Shown here piece by piece: positions 26,974 to 33,809 of a DNA stretch of 64,000 bases (position 1 is its first letter; each line of letters opens with the position of its first letter). The notes below the pieces were generated by a model, which saw nothing but the letters and a program-made list of their open reading frames with translations, had not been told where the DNA came from and searched no databases. The position numbers and the translations under genes were made by a program. Origin of the DNA: Woeseiaceae bacterium (GTDB taxonomy: Bacteria; Pseudomonadota; Gammaproteobacteria; Steroidobacterales; Woeseiaceae); the NCBI GenBank assembly GCA_028280615.1, contig JANQLK010000052.1:1-64000 (forward strand). Reading direction: 5' to 3'.

Positions 26974-27602
26974 CTACGCCGACAACGTCGCTTCTCGCGG
27001 GTTCGCTTCTCGCTGTCCTTGCCTGCGGCGACCCGGCGTGGGGAGAGGATGCCGCCGCCTCCAACGTGCCAGCACAATCGATCGCGCCTGACCGGCTCAG
27101 CGTCGAGCTGATCAACGAAATTGGCGAAGTCATCGGCGAGGTCGCCGCACGAGAAGGTGCGATGGGCGTGCTGCTGCAGGTTCGAGCGACGGACCTGCCA
27201 TCCGGTTTTCATGGTTTGCACCTGCACGCCACGGGCGACTGCTCCGATCTTGGCGCCTTCAAACGCTCGGGTGGACATATCCAGCATACGGATCACGCCC
27301 ACGGCTATCTGCACACGGCCGGCGTCCACCGTGGCGATCTTCCCAACCTGTATGCGCATACCGACGGCGTCGCGAGCGCCGATTTCTTCGCCGCCGAGCT
27401 CGCGCTCTCGGACCTACGGGACGCCGACGGCGCGGCCCTGATCGTCCACGCCGAACCCGACAACTACTGGACTCAGCCCATCGGGGCCGCAGGCGATCGA
27501 ATCGCCTGCGCGGCCTTTGCCGGCGGGACCAACGCAACCATGAATCACGCTGCCGAATCGGACGACACGTCGCGTCCCGATCGGGTGAGGACAACGAAAT
27601 GA
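26970..27602 (+). CDS. sodC: Cu/Zn superoxide dismutase (SodC family), exported
   Basis: The ATG at 26970 overlaps the previous stop. The 210-residue protein has a signal peptide with a lipobox-like VLAC (Cys19), so it may be a lipoprotein. Expected metal ligands are all present: copper His84 and His86 (GLHLH), bridging His103 (GGH), zinc His111, His120 and Asp123 (HRGDLPNL), copper His160 (IVHAEPD), and Arg177 in GDRIAC. Cys91 and Cys180 can form the conserved disulfide. Extra histidines between 103 and 115 (HIQHTDHAHGYLH) replace the usual NP segment. It converts periplasmic superoxide to peroxide and O2. Second gene of the operon behind the sigma-54 promoter. Confidence 0.92.
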   Translation: MTTPTTSLLAGSLLAVLACGDPAWGEDAAASNVPAQSIAPDRLSVELINEIGEVIGEVAAREGAMGVLLQVRATDLPSGFHGLHLHATGDCSDLGAFKRSGGHIQHTDHAHGYLHTAGVHRGDLPNLYAHTDGVASADFFAAELALSDLRDADGAALIVHAEPDNYWTQPIGAAGDRIACAAFAGGTNATMNHAAESDDTSRPDRVRTTK

Positions 27603-27949
27603 CGACTCCAAACGCAACAAATGCATCGATCCTCGTGGCTTTGCTGCTCGGCGCCTTCGTTTGCTGCGACCCGGCGTGGAGCGGCGAGACGGCCGTCCCT
27701 GAAGGCTTGGCGGATTTTCCTGCCAGCCTGATCACCGATACGCCGCAGCTGGGATTTGCACTGGCGATCAGGCTCTCCCGACTTGGCGTGAAGGCGGCGC
27801 AACCGGACGTCGCGGTGTTGAGGAAACTCCGGCCCGTGTACGCAAACAATGCCGACAGCCTGATCGCTACCAGCCAGGTCGTCGCCATTCACTTTCAGAC
27901 AATCGCCGCCGCAAACAACTACTGGAGACGGCCGGAGACGGAACAGTGA
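27599..27949 (+). CDS. Small exported protein with SodC-like leader, unknown function
   Basis: A 116-residue protein; its ATG overlaps the sodC stop and its own stop overlaps the next start, so it is embedded in the coupled operon. The leader (MTTPNATNASILVALLLG..CCDPAWSGE) closely resembles the leader of the preceding SodC (MTTP..LLAVLACGDPAWGED). The DNA just before both starts is also alike (GGGTGAGG-like, then AACGAAATGAC or GAGAAATGAC). The leader was probably duplicated from sodC. The remaining 85 residues include VAIHFQTIAAANNYWRRP and have no recognised domain. It may be a decayed or repurposed copy. Confidence 0.65.
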   Translation: MTTPNATNASILVALLLGAFVCCDPAWSGETAVPEGLADFPASLITDTPQLGFALAIRLSRLGVKAAQPDVAVLRKLRPVYANNADSLIATSQVVAIHFQTIAAANNYWRRPETEQ

Positions 27950-28500
27950 ACCTCAAGCCGGCTCCGGAACTGCGCACCGCGGAGTGGTTCAACGTAGATG
28001 AGCCGCTGTCGCTGAAAGCGCTGCGCGGCAAGGTCGTGATGATCGAAGCGTTCCAGATGCTTTGCCCGGGATGCGTATCGCACGGTCTACCGCTCGCGGA
28101 GCAGGTGCACAACACGTTCAGCAGACACGACCTGACCGTCATCGGTCTGCACTCGGTATTCGAACACCACGCCGTACAGGGCACTCGTGAAGCGATTGAG
28201 GCGTTTCTTCACGAATACAAGCTCAGCTTCCCGGTGGCGATGGACGCGCCATCACAGCAAGGCGGCTTGCCGCAGACCATGCGTACGTACCAGATGCAGG
28301 GAACGCCCACGCTGGTTCTCGTCGATCGCTCGGGCTACCTGCGTAAAAGGCACTTCGGCGTCCTGCCGGAGTTGGCACTGGGTGCCGAGATCATGTCGCT
28401 GATCCAGGAGTCGGAACAGCCCCTATCGGCGACCGCATCTGCCGCGTTGACCAGCGACGGCTGCGATTCATCGGGCTGCCGCGTCGCACAACAAGACTGA
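27946..28500 (+). CDS. Thioredoxin-fold protein, TlpA/AhpC-TSA (redoxin) type
   Basis: Starts with GTG at 27946, overlapping the previous stop by four bases. The 184-residue product has the redoxin plan: LSLKALRGKVVMIEAFQMLCPGCV with the active site CPGC at 40-43, then the cis-proline segment MQGTPTLVLVDRSGYLR. No signal peptide is visible, so it is probably cytoplasmic. Two more cysteines lie in the tail (GCDSSGC), a possible second redox or metal site. In the operon it would supply thiol-dependent peroxide reduction or disulfide reduction alongside SodC and Dps. Confidence 0.88.
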   Translation: MNLKPAPELRTAEWFNVDEPLSLKALRGKVVMIEAFQMLCPGCVSHGLPLAEQVHNTFSRHDLTVIGLHSVFEHHAVQGTREAIEAFLHEYKLSFPVAMDAPSQQGGLPQTMRTYQMQGTPTLVLVDRSGYLRKRHFGVLPELALGAEIMSLIQESEQPLSATASAALTSDGCDSSGCRVAQQD

Positions 28501-28514
28501 CACAGGAGAAAACA

Positions 28515-28814
28515 GTGAGCGCATTTTTCTTTTTTGACAACGTCGAGATCCACGATCCCGACAAGCTGGCCGAGTACGCCGAAAACGTTGCGCCGATCGT
28601 TGCCCGGTACGGCGGCAAGTATCGAATCGTTGGCGGAAAGACCGAGGTGCTCGAGGGGCAATGGAAACCGACGTATCCGGTGCTCATCGAATTCGAATCG
28701 CTCGAGCAGGCGGAAGCCTGGTATCGCTCCGACGACTACGAACCCTTGAAGCGTCTCCGTCGATCCGCGGTCACCAACACCGGCGTGCTCATCGAGGGCC
28801 TGGTGGACCAGTAG
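28515..28814 (+). CDS. DUF1330 family small protein (dimeric alpha/beta barrel)
   Basis: Starts with GTG at 28515 after AGGAG. The 99-residue protein has the DUF1330 pattern: DPDKLAEYAENVAPIVARYGGKYRIVGG, VLEGQWKPTYPVLIEFES and AEAWYRSDDYEPLKRLR. The fold is a ferredoxin-like dimer related to ABM and EthD proteins. The biochemical role is not established. It lies 14 bases after the redoxin gene, so it belongs to the same operon. Confidence 0.9.
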   Translation: MSAFFFFDNVEIHDPDKLAEYAENVAPIVARYGGKYRIVGGKTEVLEGQWKPTYPVLIEFESLEQAEAWYRSDDYEPLKRLRRSAVTNTGVLIEGLVDQ

Positions 28815-28905
28815 TGTCCGGGGGCGGCGGCTTGATTGGCGAAGTCGCGAGCGTTTTCGTCTCGACGGGCGCGCTGGAATCAAAAACCAACATCGGGAGA
28901 TGACC

Positions 28906-29349
28906 ATGCAGTCGAAACAAGCGGTTGTCGAGGAACTAAGCGTTCTCTTGGCCAGCAGCTATACACTCTATCTCAAGACACAGAATTACCACTGGAACGT
29001 CACCGGGCCCATGTTCACGACCTTGCATGCGCTGTTCGAATCGCAGTATTCGGAAGTCGTTCAGGCGATTGACGAGATCGCCGAGCGAATTCGCGCACTG
29101 GGCTCCCGGGCGCCGGCCAGCTACTCCGAGTACGCAAGACTGTCGCGAGTCGAAGAGGACACCACGAGCCCGACGGCTACCGCGATGATCGAAACACTCG
29201 CCGCGGATCAGGCAACGATTACAGCCACTGCACGTGCAGTCATTCGTGCGGCACTGGAAGTACATGACGATGCCACGGCCGATCTCGGCACGCGTCGAAT
29301 CGACGTACACGAGAAAGACGCCTGGATGCTGCGAAGCCATCTTGAGTAG
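28906..29349 (+). CDS. dps: Dps-family DNA-binding ferritin
   Basis: The ATG at 28906 has GGGAG six bases upstream and is preferred over the ATG at 28900. The 147-residue protein has the Dps ferroxidase signature: LKTQNYHWNVTGPMFTTLHALFESQY, followed by IDEIAERIRALGSRAP and EKDAWMLRSHLE. Length is normal (about 150-160). It oxidises Fe(II) with H2O2 and stores iron, preventing Fenton chemistry, and may bind DNA. It lies about 90 bases after the DUF1330 gene in the same direction, probably the last gene of the operon. Confidence 0.95.
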   Translation: MQSKQAVVEELSVLLASSYTLYLKTQNYHWNVTGPMFTTLHALFESQYSEVVQAIDEIAERIRALGSRAPASYSEYARLSRVEEDTTSPTATAMIETLAADQATITATARAVIRAALEVHDDATADLGTRRIDVHEKDAWMLRSHLE

Positions 29350-29538
29350 GCGGTCCTGATCGGGCGTCCGTTTGCCGATGAGTTTGCCACCTCCCACGAT
29401 ATCGAGTTGGCCGGGTACACTTGTGTATGGCCGCAGAGAATCACGAACCGGACATTCGCCGCGGGCCAGCAGCCACCGGTTTACGATTCAATGGATTGAC
29501 CGTATTGCAGGATGACGGTCGTAAGCTACGAGCACCGC

Positions 29539-30987
29539 TTAGCAGCGATTGGTAGTGCTTCGGACGCGTGTGGCTGCATCTAAGGAATCGGCTAGTTCCA
29601 CGACCGTGGCCCACCCCTGCTCTACGTGTTTCCAGGCCGTATAGGTTTGCCCGATCGAGAAGCGTAGAACAAGGTTTCCGTTTGCACGGGCCTTGGTAAG
29701 ATAGATTCGGCCGTCGTCGTTGATTCGGCGAAGCAGCTCTTCGTTCAGCCGATCCAGCGAGTGTTCCGGAGCATCGGGCCGATAGCGGAACGCGAGCAAT
29801 GCAAACCGAGGTTCGGTGACCAACTCAAAGTTATCCGTATCGCGAATCATTTCAGCAAGCGCCGTTGTCCATTGAATGTGGTTTCGTATCAACCTTCTCA
29901 GCCCACTTGCGCCGTAACTGCGCAGCACGAACCAAAGCTTCAGCGCGCGAAATCGCCGGGCCAGCGCAATGCTCATGTTTCGAAACTCAGGTATGGCGTC
30001 GCCGGACGCAGACTCCAGGTAGGTCGGCGTGATGGCCAATGCCTTGGCGAGTTCGTCCGGAGATCGGGTGTACAGAGTCGAGCAATCAAAATTTGTGAAC
30101 AGCCATTTGTGCGGGTTCAGGACAAAGCTGTCGACGGCGTCAATGCCTGCCAGGTAGTTCCGATTCTCCGGAAGAATGAGTGCGCTGCCGGCCCAGGCAG
30201 CGTCAACGTGCAAATACACGTCCTCAACGCGGGCGATTCGACCGATCTCCGGTAAAGGATCGATCGAACCGAGTCCTGTCGCCCCGAGACAAGCGACGAT
30301 GCACGCCGGCTGGTAGCCGGCCGCGCGATCTGTTGCGATCGCTTCGGCGAGCGCCTGAGGCTGCATGGCAAATCGCTGGTCGACCGAAATCAAGCGGACG
30401 TTGTCGGCGCCTATGCCGATTATTGTGGCGGCCTTTACGACGGACGAATGCGCTTCGGCCGACGCATAGATCGTCAGGCGAGGCGCGCGGCACAGTCCGT
30501 TCGAGGATGCTGTGGAGCGGGTCGCACGTTCCCGCGCCGCAATCATGGCACACAGGTTGGCGGCCGATCCGGAGTCTTGAATTGAACCAGAGAACGTCGC
30601 AGGCAATCCAACCAGGTCTCGCAGCCACTCGAGGACGCGGATCTCCAACTCATGACCCGCGGGGGAGGTTTCCCACAGCATGCATTGCGCGGCCAGCGTC
30701 GCCGTGAGCATTTCGGCAAGGATCGACGGCGGGCTCGAGTTGGCCGGGAAGTACGCAAAGAAACGCGGATGTTGCCAGTGAGTGATTCCCGGCAGCACAT
30801 CAGACACGAAATCCTCGAAGATCGCTTCGAACGGTTCCGGGGTCTCCGGGCAATTTCCGGGCAGCTTGGCTAGCAGCTCACCGGGAATTGCAGACGAGCG
30901 TACCGGTCTGTCGTCGACCGTCTCAAGATAGTCAACCATCCAGTCGGCGAGGTTGTGGGCATGATATCGAAACTCTGAGAATTCCAT
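29539..30987 (-). CDS. PLP-dependent aromatic-L-amino-acid decarboxylase
   Basis: The ATG at 30987, with GGAG upstream, gives 482 residues, the usual length; the frame is open for 65 more codons upstream without family similarity. Group II decarboxylase features: FRYHAHNLADWMVDYL, PGITHWQHPRFFAYFPANSS, SGSAANLCAMIAARE, ASAEAHSSVVKAA, YLHVDAAWAGSALI and the PLP lysine in LNPHKWLF. It decarboxylates an aromatic amino acid such as DOPA, tryptophan or tyrosine; the exact substrate cannot be read from sequence. It is cytoplasmic and monocistronic. Confidence 0.93.
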   Translation of the reverse strand: MEFSEFRYHAHNLADWMVDYLETVDDRPVRSSAIPGELLAKLPGNCPETPEPFEAIFEDFVSDVLPGITHWQHPRFFAYFPANSSPPSILAEMLTATLAAQCMLWETSPAGHELEIRVLEWLRDLVGLPATFSGSIQDSGSAANLCAMIAARERATRSTASSNGLCRAPRLTIYASAEAHSSVVKAATIIGIGADNVRLISVDQRFAMQPQALAEAIATDRAAGYQPACIVACLGATGLGSIDPLPEIGRIARVEDVYLHVDAAWAGSALILPENRNYLAGIDAVDSFVLNPHKWLFTNFDCSTLYTRSPDELAKALAITPTYLESASGDAIPEFRNMSIALARRFRALKLWFVLRSYGASGLRRLIRNHIQWTTALAEMIRDTDNFELVTEPRFALLAFRYRPDAPEHSLDRLNEELLRRINDDGRIYLTKARANGNLVLRFSIGQTYTAWKHVEQGWATVVELADSLDAATRVRSTTNRC

Positions 30988-31368
30988 GAACGGGCTCCGG
31001 CAGTTGCGGTCGCGCGAAACGCGAGGCTGCAAAATGTCTGCTGCTCTGTCTCTGTAATCCGTCGCGCACGAACAATCGTATACGCCGTTTGCCCTCGTTG
31101 TCCCAGTTGAATGGCCAGATGGCAGGTTTGGATATTCAATTTTCATACTTGCCAGATTCAGAACCTCCATAGTTGAGCTCATGGGACAGTGTTGGACCGT
31201 TGGCGGGGCCCAATCGTCGTGATCGAAATGCCCGGCCGCTCAAGCGCATGGTGAACTCAATGGCATGGATCGGAGTAGTGAATAACGATGGCGCTGCTCG
31301 AATCGTGGTTGCACGTCGCGCGATTGCGTCCGCGGACGGCGGGGTGCCCAATGCAGGCTGAGAGCCCA
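30988..31368. other. Divergent spacer between decarboxylase and nuoB
   Basis: About 380 bases. The decarboxylase frame stays open to 31182 and the nuoB frame to 31288, but neither extension resembles its family. No RNA gene, repeat or strong operator was seen. Confidence 0.4.
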
Positions 31369-31848
31369 ATGCCTGATCACGCTCTTAACGCCCGCGGTTA
31401 TGTCCTTGCGCACGTGGAGGCGCTGGTCAACTGGGCACGCACCGGTTCACTGTGGCCAATGACGTTCGGACTGGCTTGTTGCGCGATCGAGATGATGCAC
31501 GCTGGCGCGTCACGTTACGACCTCGAACGCTTCGGCGTGCACTTTCGTCCCAGTCCGCGTCAGGCGGACGTCATGATCGTGGCCGGCACGCTGGTCAACA
31601 AAATGGCGCCGGCGCTGCGCAAGGTTTACGACCAGATGCCGGAGCCACGCTGGGTGATCTCGATGGGATCCTGTGCGAACGGGGGCGGCTACTACCACTA
31701 CTCATACTCGGTCGTACGAGGCTGCGATCGCATCGTGCCGGTGGACGTCTACGTGCCGGGATGCCCTCCTACTGCCGAAGCGTTGATTTACGGGATCATT
31801 CAATTACAGAAAAAGATCCGAAAGCCAACGACGATCCACAGGCCTTGA
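31369..31848 (+). CDS. nuoB: Orphan NADH-quinone oxidoreductase subunit B (NuoB-like)
   Basis: From the ATG at 31369 (31351 is an alternative) the protein has 159 residues, the normal NuoB size. The body is strikingly well conserved: [96 protein letters not shown]. All four cluster N2 cysteines (the CC pair, GSC, PGC) are present. No other nuo gene is in the window; the next genes are a damaged SCO1 and an AhpD-like gene. It is either a second, isolated copy beside a nuo operon elsewhere, or a relic kept intact. Confidence 0.92.
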   Translation: MPDHALNARGYVLAHVEALVNWARTGSLWPMTFGLACCAIEMMHAGASRYDLERFGVHFRPSPRQADVMIVAGTLVNKMAPALRKVYDQMPEPRWVISMGSCANGGGYYHYSYSVVRGCDRIVPVDVYVPGCPPTAEALIYGIIQLQKKIRKPTTIHRP

Positions 31849-31853
31849 AGACG

Positions 31854-32147
31854 ATGTCGATCGCAAACCGGCAAACAAGAACCTTGTCAGCTCTGGCCGT
31901 TCGAACGCTGACGGATGTATGGCTACGTTTGGGGCTGCTTGCCGTCATCGCGGGGGTGATGATCGCCACGACGCTCATCTTCTCACAGTTGCATACCGTC
32001 AACCCCGGGCAGCTCGACGAGGCCGGCCGGCAAGCGGCGATTAACCCGGTGTTTGTCGCAGCAGATCCCGACAACGACGACTTGGAGACTACCAGGCGTC
32101 ATCTCGAGCACTTTCATCACTCGATCGAAGCAAGGCGATTGAGATGA
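31854..32147 (+). pseudogene. SCO1/SenC copper chaperone remnant with internal deletion
   Basis: A 97-codon frame whose ends match the intact SCO1 at 37729. The N-terminal anchor VWLRLGLLAVIAGVMIATT corresponds to IWLRLGLLAVVAAVTIAAI. The C-terminal DPDNDDLETTRRHLEHFHHS corresponds to DPGNDDAETVKRYLEHFHPS. The central thioredoxin-fold part, including the CxxxC copper site, is gone, as is everything after the HFH motif with its ligand histidine. It cannot bind copper in the SCO manner. Its stop overlaps the start of the next gene by four bases, so the frame may still be translated. Confidence 0.8.
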
Positions 32148-32689
32148 TCAGTTGGTTGGAACGGACGATACTCAAGCGCCTCAGCGTGAAAGCAGCCGAT
32201 CAGTACGCCTGGCTGTACAGCGTATCGAAAGTGTCTCCCGGTGTTTTCTGGAAACTGGCAGGCTTTTCGCTGCTGGCCACACATCGAAAGCAGACGAGCC
32301 CTAAGTTGATTCATCTCGCACGAATCGGCGCCATGCAGGTCTACGACTGTGGGGCATGCGTCCAGATCGCGATCGATTTCGCCGTTAAGAGCGGCGTCGC
32401 GCCCGACACGATCCGTGCGGCATTGACACAGGAGGAATCGCTGCCCATGGAGGAGCAGCTCGCATTCGACTTCGGGGCCGCCACGGCCGCGGCCGATCCG
32501 GATCTGGCCGAGTGTATTCGAGAAGTACGTTCGGCATGGGGAGACGGCGTCCACGCGGAACTCGCCCTGGCGGCGGCAACAGGCGCGGTGTTTCCAACCT
32601 GGAAGCGCGGCCTTGGGATCGCCAGCGCATGTGATCTGGCCGAACTGACGTTCAGCGAGTCGTCAGCGGCGGCGCAGGACGACGGGTGA
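32144..32689 (+). CDS. AhpD / carboxymuconolactone decarboxylase-like protein
   Basis: A 181-residue protein whose ATG overlaps the previous stop. The middle contains IHLARIGAMQVYDCGACVQIAIDFAVKSGV, which matches the AhpD-like helix with a redox CxxC (CGAC) and a downstream helix. This suggests alkylhydroperoxidase-type thiol chemistry. The usual distal histidine two residues after the second cysteine is not seen (QIA follows), so activity is uncertain. It lies in a coupled run of genes from 31854 to 32829. Confidence 0.75.
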   Translation: MISWLERTILKRLSVKAADQYAWLYSVSKVSPGVFWKLAGFSLLATHRKQTSPKLIHLARIGAMQVYDCGACVQIAIDFAVKSGVAPDTIRAALTQEESLPMEEQLAFDFGAATAAADPDLAECIREVRSAWGDGVHAELALAAATGAVFPTWKRGLGIASACDLAELTFSESSAAAQDDG

Positions 32690-32829
32690 GCGGTTCTTTC
32701 CGGGCGTCGGTTCTGTTCGGCTGGCCTGCCGTCGGGCTCGGTCTCGGGCTGGCGATTCCCGGCGCTATCGCCCGGCGCCCGCCGTTGCGTATTCGCCTTA
32801 TTGGGGATCAACGACGATTTCGACGCTAA
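32686..32829 (+). CDS. Very short hydrophobic protein, probably a truncated membrane protein
   Basis: A 47-residue frame starting with the GTG at 32686, overlapping the stop of the AhpD-like gene (GTGA) and ending five bases before the glutathione transferase start. It reads SFRASVLFGWPAVGLGLGLAIPGAIARRPPLR, one transmembrane helix followed by a basic tail. The LFGWPAVGLGLGLA segment recalls the N-terminus of larger small-membrane proteins, so it may be a remnant cut short by a frameshift. Evidence is the tight coupling on both sides only. Confidence 0.45.
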   Translation: MSGSFRASVLFGWPAVGLGLGLAIPGAIARRPPLRIRLIGDQRRFRR

Positions 32830-32833
32830 GACC

Positions 32834-33700
32834 ATGGACCCGCCGAGCGTTCTTTTTCATCACCCCTTGTCGTTCAGTTCCCAGATTGTGCGACTTGCGG
32901 CCGCAGAATGCGCCGTCACTATCGCCCTGGTCGATGTCGATATCGGAGCGGGGCATGAGAACTATGCGCCCTGGTACGTCGCGATCAACCCTGACGCCGT
33001 CGTACCGACGCTCATGGACAACGGCAACACGATCACGGACTGCGTGCGCATTTCAAGGTTTCTCGATTCAACGAGCGGCGGGGAGGTACTGACACCGGAC
33101 AGCCCGGACGAGCGCGGAATTGCCGCCTACTGGATCGACCGCCAACAGGGAATCCGTGAGCGTGAATTGAGCTACGGGATGGCGAAGGGAGTTGCGGGTC
33201 GGTTTGTTCGGCTGGAACTCAATCGTCGTCGGCGATTGCTTGAGCGCCGAAAGCGGCAGAATCCCTCGCTCGCCGCACGGTATGACGCAAAGCTCAGGGA
33301 CCTGGCGCGTTGGCAGAAGCACCTGCAGGATCCGGCGGCCAGGCAAACCGTTATCGACGAGGCCGTCAGGGGCATTGCCGATCTCGAGCGTCATCTCGCA
33401 GGCCGAAAGTACATTGCCGGCGATCGCTACAGCCTGGCGGATGTCGTATGGACGGTGTTGCTGGCGCGAGTAACAATGTTGGGCGAGGAGGACTGGTTCT
33501 CACCGTCAAAGTGCCCCAACGTCTCCGGCTACTTTCGGCGAATGTCGCAACGACCCTCTTTCGCACTGGCGCCAGTCTACACGCAGCTGCCGAAGCGTAT
33601 TCTGTTCCGCACGATGATGCACGCGCACGGCAACAACGTCGCGCTCGTCGCTCTCTCGGCCTCAACACTGCTGCTGTTGCTACGCCAGGTACTCGTTTGA
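32834..33700 (+). CDS. Glutathione S-transferase with C-terminal membrane anchor (GDAP1-like plan)
   Basis: From the ATG at 32834 the protein has 288 residues. The thioredoxin-like N-terminal domain includes LFHHPLSFSSQIVRLAAAE and NPDAVVPTLMDNGNTITDCVRISRFL (cis-Pro and the glutathione-binding TITDC, in place of the usual ES). The helical C-terminal domain ends near GDRYSLADVVWTVLLARV. The central helices (about 105-170) are longer than usual and very basic. The last 20 residues (VALVALSASTLLLLLRQVLV) form a hydrophobic tail anchor. Long loop plus tail anchor resembles eukaryotic GDAP1-type transferases. Membrane location is inferred. Confidence 0.85.
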   Translation: MDPPSVLFHHPLSFSSQIVRLAAAECAVTIALVDVDIGAGHENYAPWYVAINPDAVVPTLMDNGNTITDCVRISRFLDSTSGGEVLTPDSPDERGIAAYWIDRQQGIRERELSYGMAKGVAGRFVRLELNRRRRLLERRKRQNPSLAARYDAKLRDLARWQKHLQDPAARQTVIDEAVRGIADLERHLAGRKYIAGDRYSLADVVWTVLLARVTMLGEEDWFSPSKCPNVSGYFRRMSQRPSFALAPVYTQLPKRILFRTMMHAHGNNVALVALSASTLLLLLRQVLV

Positions 33701-33766
33701 ACTCCAGACAAGTTCGAAAGAGGCCCGCGACCGCAGGTGAATTCGAATGCTCGATTGGTTTGCGTT

Positions 33767-33809
33767 CTAGCAGGCTGTTGAAAAACGCAGTTTTTCGACT
33801 GCCTGCTAG
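33767..33809. terminator. Long inverted repeat between convergent genes, likely bidirectional terminator
   Basis: The outer arms CTAGCAGGC (33767-33775) and GCCTGCTAG (33801-33809) are perfectly complementary. The inner GAAAAAC/GTTTTTC pair closes on a GCA loop. The A and T runs flank the inner stem. The right arm contains the stop codon of the leftward regulator gene (33806-33808). The core resembles interspersed mobile-element ends (GGCTGTTGAAAAAC) that I know from other proteobacteria. Confidence 0.65.

Noticed and set aside
29427-29555. 42-codon frame after dps
   Set aside because: Plausible start, but overlaps the end of the decarboxylase gene, no ribosome site or homology visible; left uncalled.
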